From the NCBI RefSeq assembly GCF_965227365.1, contig NZ_OZ245754.1, positions 1,488,001 through 1,552,000 of the forward strand: DNA of 64,000 nt. The letters are read 5' to 3'. Made by a program: the position numbers and the translations under genes. Numbering within the stretch: position 1 is the first letter of the stretch; each line of letters opens with the position of its first letter. The notes under the pieces are model-generated. The model had not been told where the DNA came from. It did no database searches and saw only the letters and a program-made list of their open reading frames with translations. Below, in pieces: positions 42,176 through 50,554 of the stretch. The DNA comes from Hwanghaeella sp965227365 (lineage in GTDB: Bacteria; Pseudomonadota; Alphaproteobacteria; UBA8366; Aestuariispiraceae).

Positions 42176-44242
42176 TCAGAACGCGTAGACCGTCAGGACA
42201 TGGACCAGCAGCAATGCCGGCACCAGCCACAGCGCGATGATGTGCGCCCAGGTCGGCAATGTTCGGGGCGGCTTGCGTGCCGTTCCAATCTTGCGCGCCC
42301 GCAGGCTGTGGTCGCCGCCGGTCGCCAGCCCCGCCACCGCGCCGAATACCAGGGTCGCGGTAAAGGCGACGAACAAGGCCAGTGTCAGGTTTGCCCCGGG
42401 CCTGAAGCCGGTATGGACGAACAAAGCGCCGGCCACCAAGGCTCCGATGCCCAGATGGACGAGACGCCAGATGTCGAAACTGCCCAGACGGTCCATGAAA
42501 CGGAACCGCTTGCGCAAGCCGATCAGCATCGCGGCGACCGTCAGGCCCAACAGGATGTAACCGGTCCATTGCTTTGCGATATTGTCCCGCCACAACAGGC
42601 TGCGCAGGCTGTCCGCGTCGAATGAAACGGGGAAGGGGATGCGAGGTGACAGGACGAGAGCAAGCGCCGCGATACCGGCAACGGCGGAACAGGCAAGAAC
42701 AGGTTTGAACAGGCGCACCGGTTTTGGGGGCGCGCCGGCATCGATCAGTTCTTCGAGCAATGGCGTACAACTGCCGCAGACGCTGCCGGCCCCTGTGGAC
42801 AGGGTGAGGTCCTCCGCACAGACGGCGCCGGCGCGCATCGCGTCGCCCAATCGGCCGCGTGTCACACCGGTGCAGTTGCAGACGATCGCGGTTCCGGGAA
42901 GCTCCGCCACGGGGATTTCCCGGGTTGGCCAGAGCTGCCCCGTGCGCCGGAAGCGCGCGACCATCCAGGGATAAACGGTACCGCCGGTTTGTACGGCGTT
43001 CTGAACCTGGCTCGATTGCTCCCACCCGCCGACGGAAATGGCGCCGGAGAGTTTGCCCGCGGTGATGAAGATGCGCCGATAGCGGTCACCGTCCCGCCAA
43101 ATATGAGATTGGGTGCCACTGAACTGCTCAAGTTGCTCGACCTCGCCGACCGAGAATAATTCCGCGCCGATCACCTTCAATTTGGTCGCGGGGACCGATC
43201 CCGGATAGGCGGACGGCGTGCCCGCGATTGCTTTTGCGACAAGGTCGGCCTGTTCGTAGCCCGGGCCGACCAGTCCATAGATCCGATCGCGATGCTGGGC
43301 GCATTCGCCAATCGCGTAGATCATCGGATCCGCTGTCCGCAAACCGTCATCGACCAGAATGCCGCGGCTGATCGGCAGGCCCGCCTCGTAGGCAAGCCGT
43401 GTATTCGCACGGACGCCGGTACAGATGATCACCGTGTCGCAGGCAACCTCCCTGCCATCGGCAAGACGCACGGATTGAACACGCAGTTCCCCAGCGATTT
43501 CCTTGACCGCGGTGCCGGTGACGACCGCAACGTCCAATTCTTCTATCCTGCCCTGAAGGACCGCGCTGGCCTCCAGGTCCAGTTGCCTCGGCATCAGTCG
43601 GTTTTCGTGTTCGATCACGGTTACCGAAGCCTGGCGGCGCTGCATTCCGCGCGCCGCTTCCAATCCGAGCAATCCCCCGCCTATGACCACCACGTCCCGT
43701 GCCGTCAGGCTGCGCGCCAGCAGCGCGGCGGCGTCGGCGGCGGTGCGGAAGGTGAAGACACCGGAAAGGTCACGGCCCGGAATGTTCGGAACATGGGCAT
43801 GCGACCCGGTGGCCAGGATCAGGGTGGAATAGGGATAACACCGACCGTCCGCCGTCTGTACTTCATGCGCGTCGCGATCGATCGCGATGACGTGGCAGCC
43901 CGTTTCGCACGTAAAATGCCCGTCCGGGATTTTCGCCCTGGGCACGCCGATCTCGCCGAATTGAACGTCGCCGGCCAGCAGGGGGGTCAATTGAACGCGG
44001 TTATAGGGTTCGTAGGTTTCCGCCGTCAGCACCGTCACCGGAACGCCCCGGCCGGCAATCTGTTGGGCCGCCCGCATGCCGACAGGGCCGCCGCCGACGA
44101 CCACGATCTGCTTCTCAGGCAGAGAAACCGGTACTTCCTGTTCGAATAAGGCTGTCTGCGCCACGCGCGGAACCCCCAAATAAAAAAAGCCCACCCCCTC
44201 GGCCGTCTGACCGATTGGATGAGCTTCATTGCCCGTTTGCAT
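42176..44242 (-). CDS. Fusion of NirB-type FAD oxidoreductase, BFD [2Fe-2S] and cytochrome b domains
   Basis: 688 residues from the ATG at 44242. Domains in order: FAD/NAD Rossmann folds like the NirB N-terminal half (IVVVGGGPVGMRAAQQ, DVVVIGGGLLGLEAARG, IYAIGECAQH), a NirB-like middle, a BFD-type [2Fe-2S] domain (CNCTGV, later CGSC), then a 177-residue membrane domain with five helices. That domain has two H-x13-H pairs (HLGIGALVAGALFVH and HIIALWLVPALLLVH), as for two b haems. The siroheme and Fe-S part of NirB is absent. A GTG near 44163 is another possible start. It heads the operon. Confidence 0.88.
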   Translation of the reverse strand: MQTGNEAHPIGQTAEGVGFFYLGVPRVAQTALFEQEVPVSLPEKQIVVVGGGPVGMRAAQQIAGRGVPVTVLTAETYEPYNRVQLTPLLAGDVQFGEIGVPRAKIPDGHFTCETGCHVIAIDRDAHEVQTADGRCYPYSTLILATGSHAHVPNIPGRDLSGVFTFRTAADAAALLARSLTARDVVVIGGGLLGLEAARGMQRRQASVTVIEHENRLMPRQLDLEASAVLQGRIEELDVAVVTGTAVKEIAGELRVQSVRLADGREVACDTVIICTGVRANTRLAYEAGLPISRGILVDDGLRTADPMIYAIGECAQHRDRIYGLVGPGYEQADLVAKAIAGTPSAYPGSVPATKLKVIGAELFSVGEVEQLEQFSGTQSHIWRDGDRYRRIFITAGKLSGAISVGGWEQSSQVQNAVQTGGTVYPWMVARFRRTGQLWPTREIPVAELPGTAIVCNCTGVTRGRLGDAMRAGAVCAEDLTLSTGAGSVCGSCTPLLEELIDAGAPPKPVRLFKPVLACSAVAGIAALALVLSPRIPFPVSFDADSLRSLLWRDNIAKQWTGYILLGLTVAAMLIGLRKRFRFMDRLGSFDIWRLVHLGIGALVAGALFVHTGFRPGANLTLALFVAFTATLVFGAVAGLATGGDHSLRARKIGTARKPPRTLPTWAHIIALWLVPALLLVHVLTVYAF

Positions 44243-44314
44243 TATGCGGCGGAACGCCCTTGCCCCGCCCAAATCGCTTCGTCGCTGGCTAAACACTAGC
44301 AGCGAACTTCGCGA

Positions 44315-44340
44315 CTGCAAAATAATTTTTTGCAATGCAG
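44315..44340. promoter_or_regulatory. AT-rich inverted repeat upstream of the redox operon
   Basis: CTGCA at 44315 and TGCAG at 44336 flank an inner TGCAAAA/TTTTGCA inverted repeat (44316-44334). It lies 73 bases upstream of the operon's first ATG and 130 bases upstream of the divergent epimerase gene. It could be an operator for a redox- or NO-responsive regulator. It does not match the FNR box TTGAT-N4-ATCAA, so the regulator is unknown. Confidence 0.45.
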
Positions 44341-44471
44341 CAGACACTCGGTGTCCCAGAGCATGGCGCTAGAGGATAGTAGCGATGCTCCCGCCAGACT
44401 GAAGCGTGGCGGTGCTTGGATGAATCTGATTACTCTTTCCCGTTGTCATCGGTTTCGGGGAAGGCTTCATC

Positions 44472-45464
44472 ATGTCCCATGCGTCGAACGCGGATGCACC
44501 GCGCCTGTCGCCAACCGCGCGGCGGGTGGTGGTGACGGGCGGGGCGGGGTTTCTCGGCTCCCATCTCTGCAAGCATCTGCTGGCGCGCGGGGACGAGGTC
44601 GTCTGCGTCGACAATTATTATACCGGCCGCCGGGCGCTGATCGCCGATCTGCTGGACGATCCGCGTTTCGAGGTGCTGCGCCACGACATCACCTTTCCGC
44701 TCTATGTCGAAAGCGACGAGGTCTATAACCTGGCTTGTCCGGCATCCCCGATCCATTACCAGCGCGATCCGGTGCAGACGACGAAGACCAGCGTGATCGG
44801 CGCGATCAACATGCTGGGCCTGTCAAAACGGGTGGGGGCGCGGTTCTTCCAGGCCTCGACCAGCGAGGTCTATGGCGACCCGGAAGTGCATCCGCAGCCG
44901 GAGGACTATACAGGCAACGTCACCTCGATCGGACCGAGGGCCTGTTACGACGAAGGCAAGCGCTGCGCCGAGACGCTGTGCTTCGACTATCAGCGACAGC
45001 ACGGGTTGGATGTGCGTGTGGCGCGGATCTTCAACACCTATGGTCCGAACATGCATCCCGACGATGGCCGGGTGGTCTCCAACTTCATCATCCAGGCGTT
45101 ACGAAATCAGCCGATCACGATCTATGGCGACGGGGCGCAGACACGATCCTTCTGTTATGTCACCGACCTTGTGCGTGGCATCGTCGCACTGATGGAGGCC
45201 GATACGGTGGAAGGCCCGGTCAATTTGGGCAACCCGCAGGAAATCACGATCGAGGACCTGGCCCGCATCGTCATCGACATGGTGGGCTCCAAGTCGGAAC
45301 TGGTGCATCACCCGCTGCCGCAGAACGATCCTGTCCGTCGTTGTCCGGACATCACCAAGGCGAAAGGGTTGCTCGATTGGCAGCCGACGACACCCTTGAA
45401 GGAAGGGCTGATTAGCACCATCGCCTATTTCGAGGATTACCTGCGCGGCGCCGACGCGGTCTAG
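44472..45464 (+). CDS. UDP-glucuronate decarboxylase-like (UXS) sugar epimerase family protein
   Basis: 330 residues, ATG at 44472 with a GGGGAAGG site. It is an extended short-chain dehydrogenase: NAD motif VTGGAGFLGSHL, DNYYTGRR, active-site Y-x3-K in RACYDEGKR, and TSEVYGDP. These match UDP-glucuronic acid decarboxylase, which makes UDP-xylose. The gene ends in the convergent epimerase gene. Its GT neighbours suggest a polysaccharide role. Confidence 0.9.
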   Translation: MSHASNADAPRLSPTARRVVVTGGAGFLGSHLCKHLLARGDEVVCVDNYYTGRRALIADLLDDPRFEVLRHDITFPLYVESDEVYNLACPASPIHYQRDPVQTTKTSVIGAINMLGLSKRVGARFFQASTSEVYGDPEVHPQPEDYTGNVTSIGPRACYDEGKRCAETLCFDYQRQHGLDVRVARIFNTYGPNMHPDDGRVVSNFIIQALRNQPITIYGDGAQTRSFCYVTDLVRGIVALMEADTVEGPVNLGNPQEITIEDLARIVIDMVGSKSELVHHPLPQNDPVRRCPDITKAKGLLDWQPTTPLKEGLISTIAYFEDYLRGADAV

Positions 45465-46336
45465 GCAAACAGGTCCGAGGTTTCGAAGCTCTCGTAGTGA
45501 GGGCGCCAGTTGCAGGCTCGGCGTAATTTCTCCGATGCCATCTGCTGGTCCAGCGTTGGGCCTTCCGCCCAGTCCCCGTGTTCCGCGACGAGGTCCTCCT
45601 TGGTCCGGACGGTGAACTGCTTCGGAGCGCCGTATTGTGCGGCAATGGCCTTCACGATCTCACCCACGGGCACACCGGTCTCGGCGCTGGCGTTGAAGTG
45701 GCCGGTCAGGTCCGGTTGTTCCAGCAACAGGCGATAGGCGGCGGCGAGGTCGTCGCGATGGACCAGTGGCCAGCGTGTCTCCGGTCCGCCCCAGACCTGG
45801 ATGGGTTGACCGGCCTTTGCCTTTTCGAGGAAGCGGGTGAAGACGCCGCCCGCCGAGTGATAGACCATGGCCGGATGCAGGACGGCGGTGGAGAATTTCC
45901 CCGACGCCGTCAGCCTTTCCGAATTCTCCACCATCCAGGCGAAGGAGGGGATGGGGGAGAAAGGGCTTTCTTCCGTGGCGACATCGTCGCCGGTCGCGCC
46001 ATAGAGCCAGCAGCCGCCGGTATAGAGGAAACGAACCGGCGGGACGGATGGGACGGCGGCGTCGATCAGGGCTTCGATCACACCGCGATCGACGTCGCCC
46101 ATATCCTCGGTGAATGTGACGGCGACGTGGACCACGCCATCGACCTCCCGGACCGCGCCGGCCCATTCGGCGGGATGGCGCAGATCGCCGCGCAGGGTCG
46201 TGTAACCGAGGTCCGTCAGTTTCGCCTCGGAGGTATCGGACCGGCAAAGCGCGACAACCTCATGACCATGGGCGGCGAGTTCACGCGCCACCGCCGTTCC
46301 GATCGATCCGGTCGCGCCGAGGACCAATACCTTCAT
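45461..46336 (-). CDS. NAD(P)-dependent epimerase/dehydratase family protein
   Basis: 291 residues from the ATG at 46336. An atypical or extended SDR: nucleotide-binding VLVLGATGSIGTAVAREL, acidic residue after RSDTSEAKL, and FLYTGGCWLYGATGDD. The typical Tyr-x3-Lys is not clear; a VYHSAGGVF stretch lies nearby. It converges with the UXS gene, overlapping it by 4 bases. It starts 19 bases after the glycosyltransferase gene. Confidence 0.85.
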   Translation of the reverse strand: MKVLVLGATGSIGTAVARELAAHGHEVVALCRSDTSEAKLTDLGYTTLRGDLRHPAEWAGAVREVDGVVHVAVTFTEDMGDVDRGVIEALIDAAVPSVPPVRFLYTGGCWLYGATGDDVATEESPFSPIPSFAWMVENSERLTASGKFSTAVLHPAMVYHSAGGVFTRFLEKAKAGQPIQVWGGPETRWPLVHRDDLAAAYRLLLEQPDLTGHFNASAETGVPVGEIVKAIAAQYGAPKQFTVRTKEDLVAEHGDWAEGPTLDQQMASEKLRRACNWRPHYESFETSDLFA

Positions 46337-46355
46337 GTCCGATGCCTGCCGCTGC

Positions 46356-47264
46356 TCATGCGATGACGCCGCACTCGGCGAGCAGCGCCGCATGACCGGT
46401 CATGAACCGGTCGAGATGGGCCAGTTGGCGTTGGCGCAGGTCTTCCCGCAGGAAGAGTTTCAGGTTCATGCGCCGGAACTTGCCGTCGACGCCGAGCGCG
46501 AGTTCCCCGTCCACATGGCGGTCGCCGGCGGAGGTTGCATGGACGAAGCGCGTCCGGCCCGTCCCGTCGGCCACGGCGCTGTCGAGCAGCGAGCCATGGG
46601 CGTTCCATTCCGCAGTATCCAGCTGCCGGATCTTTTCCGGCGCCGAATGGGCCAATGTGTTGAAGCTGTTCTGCTCGAACAGCAGCCAGACATGCTGTTT
46701 CAGGACCAAGTCGCGCCAGGCATGGGCGAGGCCCGCATCCACGCAGATCAGGAACCCGGTATTGAGATAGGGCGCGGCCGGATCGACGCCGAAATCGCGG
46801 AGCTGTGTGGTAAAGGGCTCGATATCCCGGCCTCGTTCACGCCATTGCGCGATGAAATCGCCCAGGCTGCAGCCGACATCGTCGGGGCAGAGCGCGGCGC
46901 TCTGGCCCTTGGCGCGCATGTCGTCGGCCAGGGCCGCTACATCGGCGGCGAACGGACGCAGCGGGATGATATCCGCATCGATCCAGACGAAACCGCGCGT
47001 TGCCATCTCGTCCGGCGGCAGGAAATCGCCCATCGCCGCCTTCGCATACCAGGGGTGATCGTGGCCGGAGAGAAAAGCGGGTTTCGGCAGCAGGACACCG
47101 ATCGCTTCGAGGAAGCGCCGGACCGGCGGAGAGAAACCGAAATCGCAGACCTTCACCTGCGCCGCGGGATCGATCGCCTGCACGGCGTCCAGCAACATGA
47201 AGAGATTGCCGAGAAGATGATCGTCGGCGCCGGACAGATAGAAGGGGGCGGTGGTTTCCGTCAT
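46356..47264 (-). CDS. GT-A-like glycosyltransferase, DxD motif
   Basis: 302 residues. The pattern FYLSGADDHLLGNLFMLLDAV, WYAKAAMGDF, then the metal-binding WIDADIIPLRPF (DAD) and later APYLNTGFLI resembles GT8-like or related GT-A transferases. No membrane or signal sequence. It probably adds a sugar to a surface polymer; the acceptor is unknown. It is first in a two-gene unit with the epimerase. Confidence 0.72.
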   Translation of the reverse strand: MTETTAPFYLSGADDHLLGNLFMLLDAVQAIDPAAQVKVCDFGFSPPVRRFLEAIGVLLPKPAFLSGHDHPWYAKAAMGDFLPPDEMATRGFVWIDADIIPLRPFAADVAALADDMRAKGQSAALCPDDVGCSLGDFIAQWRERGRDIEPFTTQLRDFGVDPAAPYLNTGFLICVDAGLAHAWRDLVLKQHVWLLFEQNSFNTLAHSAPEKIRQLDTAEWNAHGSLLDSAVADGTGRTRFVHATSAGDRHVDGELALGVDGKFRRMNLKLFLREDLRQRQLAHLDRFMTGHAALLAECGVIA

Positions 47265-47337
47265 GCCGTTCGGGCTTGGGTGAAGGGGGTGGTGCTATGT
47301 CGGCGCAGCTTGCGGCAGGACGCGGGCAAAGAAAAGG

Positions 47338-47376
47338 GCGGTGCCGGTTTCCCCTGTGTCAGGGGCCGGACACCGC
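47338..47376 (-). terminator. Terminator after gcrA
   Basis: A long interrupted hairpin: GCGGTG (47338-47343) pairs with CACCGC (47371-47376), and the inner CCCCTG with CAGGGG. On the minus strand it is followed by CCTTTTCTTT, a U-rich tail. It lies about 40 bases after the gcrA stop. Confidence 0.7.
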
Positions 47377-47415
47377 CGCATGTTCCGTTCGGCCATTATG
47401 CCGGAAGGGCCCGCG

Positions 47416-47823
47416 TCAGGCGACGTTCTTCTTGGCGTCCTGATTGGCTTCCTTGCTTGCTTCCTTATTGGCGGCCTTATTCGCCTCCTTGGCGGATTCC
47501 TCACTGCTGCCGCGGCGGTAGGCGACCGCGCAATGGCTCTGGCAGTAGGGCTTGCCGGGGGCGGCGGTCTCGCCGCAGAAGCGGAAATCGTCCTGGCCGG
47601 GATGGCCAATCGGCCACTGGCAGGTCCGGGCCATCTTGCTGAAATCGATCGGCGCCTCTTCGCGCTTCACCGGCTGCGGGCGGGAGGACAGGCCCAGCCG
47701 GTGCGCCTTGCCGATCACCGCGTTACGGGTGACTCCGCCCAGGCGCTCGGCGATCTGCCGTGCCGTGTATCCGTTTTTCCACAGTCCCTTTAGGGTCTCG
47801 ACCCGTTCTTCGGTCCATTCCAT
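47416..47823 (-). CDS. gcrA: Cell-cycle regulator GcrA
   Basis: 135 residues from the ATG at 47823. The N-terminal helix-turn-helix is highly typical: WTEERVETLKGLWKNGYTA, AERLGGVTRNAVIGKAHRL. The middle holds the sigma-70-binding region (CQWPIGHPGQDDFRFCG, PYCQSHCAVAYR). The C-terminus is a low-complexity lysine-alanine-asparagine tail (about residues 112-135). GcrA recruits RNA polymerase to promoters with methylated GANTC sites. It is alone in its unit; two DnaA boxes and GANTC sites lie upstream. Confidence 0.95.
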   Translation of the reverse strand: MEWTEERVETLKGLWKNGYTARQIAERLGGVTRNAVIGKAHRLGLSSRPQPVKREEAPIDFSKMARTCQWPIGHPGQDDFRFCGETAAPGKPYCQSHCAVAYRRGSSEESAKEANKAANKEASKEANQDAKKNVA

Positions 47824-48131
47824 GACGCCTACCCCTATGGTTTGATCTCTAAGGAAACGGTCTGGTTCGTTTCGCACCACAATATATAAGGGATGTCCCG
47901 ATATATGGTGTTTTTTGTCTCCACGTTGACAATATACAGCCAAGCGCGCGCAAACAACATCATTATCTGGCGTTTTTTATCCACATACCCCCAATATCTG
48001 GGGACAAGTCTGTGGATGATTCGATCCTTCCTGCTAGATATCAACGGCTTTAGGCCGATTCCACCCAAGGCAAAAATTCTTTTGGATTTTTTTGATTGCG
48101 CGGCGGTCGGCCACCGGGATGGCCGCGGTGG
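47824..48131. other. 308-base gcrA promoter region
   Basis: AT-rich, with no gene. It contains TATATATT-like stretches near 47882 that may be the gcrA promoter, the DnaA boxes at 47977 and 48011, and GANTC sites at 48018-48022 and 48057-48061. Between the boxes lies a CCCCA-ATATC-TGGGG palindrome. Confidence 0.6.
47977..48022. promoter_or_regulatory. Two inverted DnaA boxes and a GANTC site upstream of gcrA
   Basis: A perfect TTATCCACA DnaA box lies at 47977-47985. A second in opposite orientation, TCATCCACA (one mismatch), lies at 48011-48019 on the minus strand and overlaps the GATTC site at 48018. In Caulobacter DnaA activates gcrA, so direct DnaA and methylation control is plausible here. 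Confidence 0.65.
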
Positions 48132-48410
48132 TCAGGTATGGCGCGCGACCTGGCCCAAGGACGGCCAGTCGGGCCGGGTGGCGACGTCCTTCGACCCGCA
48201 GCCGCTGCACCGCATATGCACGCCGATATCCGGAACCGGCAGGGCCGGGCCCAGTTGTGCGGCCAGGCGGTGGCTGTCCACCACGGCATTATGGCCGCAG
48301 CGGTTGCACCAGCAGAAGACGGCGATGCCCTTGGGCAGCAGATCCCCGATCCGCGTGGCCGTCAGCCCTTCGTCCCGTTTGGCCATTGCCTGATGTTTCA
48401 TGCGTCCCAT
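48132..48410 (-). CDS. Small zinc-ribbon protein
   Basis: 92 residues from the ATG at 48410 with a GGAG site; another ATG at 48422 has none. Two CXXC knuckles (WCNRCGHNAV and MRCSGCGSKD) about 35 residues apart form a likely zinc ribbon. The N-terminal half is helical and basic. No known domain beyond this is recognised. It lies between gcrA and the DUF2794 gene on the same strand. Confidence 0.75.
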   Translation of the reverse strand: MGRMKHQAMAKRDEGLTATRIGDLLPKGIAVFCWCNRCGHNAVVDSHRLAAQLGPALPVPDIGVHMRCSGCGSKDVATRPDWPSLGQVARHT

Positions 48411-48563
48411 CGCGAGCTCCATTTGATCACGATTTGTTCTCTTTATTAGCGTTCCTTTTTTGTTCTGTAAAGAGCAGGGTGATGCGACGGGGTGAGGCCG
48501 ATCGTGTTCGGAAATTGATTCCGACTTGCCGTTTAACAGGTTGTTCTAAATCGATAAACCGTG

Positions 48564-48908
48564 TCAGCCACGTTGCGGGACGAGGTGCAGGGGCTTGTCG
48601 AAGATCGACAGGACATCGGTCAGGGATTTCGATTTCGCGAGGATGCGCCGGCCGCTGAGGACGAGATATTCGAACCCCTTGCCTGAGGTGCGCTTCGCCA
48701 CCGCGAAGACCGGCGTTTCATAACTGTGTCGGAAGATCGAGAAGATCGCGACGGGACCGTGCTGGTCGACGGCGTAGTCCTTCCATTCCCCTTGTGCGAC
48801 GCGCATGGAATAGACGTTCAGCAATGTCCGTAACTCGTTACGGTCGAAACGGATGCGTTGTTTCTTGTTGCGGCGACGATAATCGGACAGATCGATCAGG
48901 TTGCTCAT
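48564..48908 (-). CDS. DUF2794 family protein
   Basis: 114 residues, ATG at 48908 with a strong GGAGGCTGCC site. The sequence NELRTLLNVYSMRVAQGEW, DYAVDQHGPVAIFSIFRH and KGFEYLVLSGRRILAKS matches DUF2794, an alphaproteobacterial family of unknown function. It is soluble and has a basic N-terminus (DYRRRNKKQRIRF). Confidence 0.88.
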   Translation of the reverse strand: MSNLIDLSDYRRRNKKQRIRFDRNELRTLLNVYSMRVAQGEWKDYAVDQHGPVAIFSIFRHSYETPVFAVAKRTSGKGFEYLVLSGRRILAKSKSLTDVLSIFDKPLHLVPQRG

Positions 48909-48992
48909 GCGGCAGCCTCCATCTCACTGCCGCGGCACTGTCGACTTTCCTCGTTCTTCCCCTCGCTTGCCGTCAACAGACATCCCCTTCTA

Positions 48993-49018
48993 TTGGTCCA
49001 TCCACTTGGTCCATCCAC
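48993..49018. repeat. 13-bp direct repeat
   Basis: Two perfect adjacent copies of TTGGTCCATCCAC in the 274-base gap upstream of the DUF2794 gene. Possible regulatory site or chance duplication. No gene was recognised in this gap. Confidence 0.5.
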
Positions 49019-49182
49019 TGTGCAGGGCCGTTGGCCGATCTGCACGCTCGACGCTTCTGAACGGCGCGAAATCAGTATACCGCGACCGGAACCGCAGGGA
49101 AGAGCTTTGTTACGGAAATCTTACGTTGCCGGACTGAAAGGCAGGGCGCGGGCGCGGGCGGGCAAGGCCGCCCGCCGGCCGG

Positions 49183-49581
49183 TCAGGGCATCGTGCCGCT
49201 GACCTGTTCCGCGCCGTCGCGATAGGGGTCGGGATGGTCGTAACAGTTGATGTTGCCGAGCGTCCGGTAACAGTAGACCGGGCGTTCGATGACCCGCTGT
49301 TCCGGGGCCCGGCACAGCGGTCCCTTGTCCATCGATTGGCGGATCGAGTTGCAGTCCAACCCGGTGACGGCATCGGCAATGAAATCGGTCGGCAGTTTGT
49401 CTGAATTCACGACCGTGGAGGTTGCCGCCGTCAGGGCGAGGAAACCCGGTTCCGCCCCGCCGCAGGCGGTAAGGGCAAGAATTGCCAGGGCCGCGCCGAA
49501 GCGGCGGGCCGTCCGGGGGGCAGGATGCGTTTGCGGTTTTGCCGCGGCAACGCTGGGTTTCGATAGGTATTCTACCTGCAT
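49183..49581 (-). CDS. Putative lipoprotein
   Basis: 132 residues from the ATG at 49581 with GGAG upstream. A lipobox (ILALTAC, then GG) follows a proline-rich N-terminus and a hydrophobic stretch, so the mature protein would be lipidated. Its domain has four cysteines (LDCNSIRQSM, LCRAPEQRV, YCYRTLG, NCYDHPDP). It resembles short alphaproteobacterial lipoproteins with no known role. Confidence 0.78.
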   Translation of the reverse strand: MQVEYLSKPSVAAAKPQTHPAPRTARRFGAALAILALTACGGAEPGFLALTAATSTVVNSDKLPTDFIADAVTGLDCNSIRQSMDKGPLCRAPEQRVIERPVYCYRTLGNINCYDHPDPYRDGAEQVSGTMP

Positions 49582-49890
49582 GGAACACTCCGGCATTAAA
49601 CAAGCGCCCTTACACCAAGCACAAATCGTGCCATGGAATGTGTGCCGGGCCTAGGCCAGGGTTGTCTCTCCCGACCGCCGCCTCCGTTGCTCCGGGGTCC
49701 GGATAATCGGCGGATTCTTGGGCTGGGTCCGTGCGGGAACGGTTGCCGCATCGGGTGCGACACCGTAAAGAAGGCGCTTGGACCTGCCTGTGCGGGCGCA
49801 TCCGGTGTCACCGATGCCGAGGGAAGCGCCGCTGCCGCCGGCCGGTCCGGATAGATAACAGAAATTTTGCCGTGAATACGGGGTCATAGC
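49582..49890. other. 309-base gap, no gene seen
   Basis: This region lies between the divergent lipoprotein and YfgM-like genes and should contain their promoters. Frames in it are short and GC-biased. No terminator or repeat is evident. Confidence 0.4.
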
Positions 49891-50535
49891 GTGTCGGAAA
49901 TCTTTCGTGAAATTGATGAGGAACTGCGCCAGGACAAGCTGAAAGAGCAGTGGGCGAAGTATGGCCGCTACGTCGTCGCGGTGGCGATCCTCGTCGTCGG
50001 CGGTGTCGGCGGATACAAGGGCTGGCAGTATTACGAAGTGCAGCAGCGGGAAAAAGCTGCCGCGATGTATGCCCAGGCGGTCGACCTTGCCGGACAGCAG
50101 AACCTGTCGGAAGCCGCGGCCCAACTGGGGCAGCTGGCCGATGAGGGCAATACCGGATACCGCATCGTCGCGACGCTGCGCCAGGCGGCCCTTTTGGTGC
50201 AGGCCGGCGATCAGCAGAACGCGGCGGTGATCTACGAGAAGCTGGCCGCGGATACCTCGATCCCCGAATACTACCAGGAACTGGCGCTGGTCCTGATGGC
50301 GATGCAGCAGGCGGATGACGCGGACCCGCAATCGCTGATCGACCGCCTGAAACCGCTTGCCGCGGAAGGAAAGCCCTGGCGAACCACCGCTCATGAATTG
50401 ATGGCCAGCCTGTATCTGCGCCTGAACGACACAAGCGCCGCGCGGCAGGAACTGGCGGCGGTCGCGGACGATCTGGATGCGCCGGCCGCGGCACGCGCCC
50501 GCGCTGCCGAACTGCTGCAGACCTTGCCGGAATAA
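49891..50535 (+). CDS. YfgM-like inner-membrane TPR protein
   Basis: 214 residues starting at GTG 49891. Short cytosolic N-terminus (EIDEELRQDKLKEQWAKY), one membrane segment at about 26-45 (YVVAVAILVVGGVGGYKGW), then TPR-like helices facing the periplasm. In E. coli YfgM is encoded with BamB and Der, and here bamB and der also follow directly on the same strand, which supports the call. YfgM is linked to SecYEG-associated folding of exported proteins. Confidence 0.85.
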   Translation: MSEIFREIDEELRQDKLKEQWAKYGRYVVAVAILVVGGVGGYKGWQYYEVQQREKAAAMYAQAVDLAGQQNLSEAAAQLGQLADEGNTGYRIVATLRQAALLVQAGDQQNAAVIYEKLAADTSIPEYYQELALVLMAMQQADDADPQSLIDRLKPLAAEGKPWRTTAHELMASLYLRLNDTSAARQELAAVADDLDAPAAARARAAELLQTLPE

Positions 50536-50554
50536 GGGGCGGGGTTGGCGGACC

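Noticed and set aside
44160..44225. T-run in the redox fusion gene leader (minus strand) considered as a terminator
   Set aside because: The preceding GC-rich stretch has no stable hairpin and the frame stays open through it.
42176..44242. Considered as assimilatory nitrite reductase NirB
   Set aside because: It lacks the siroheme/Fe-S catalytic region and instead ends in a membrane cytochrome b domain.
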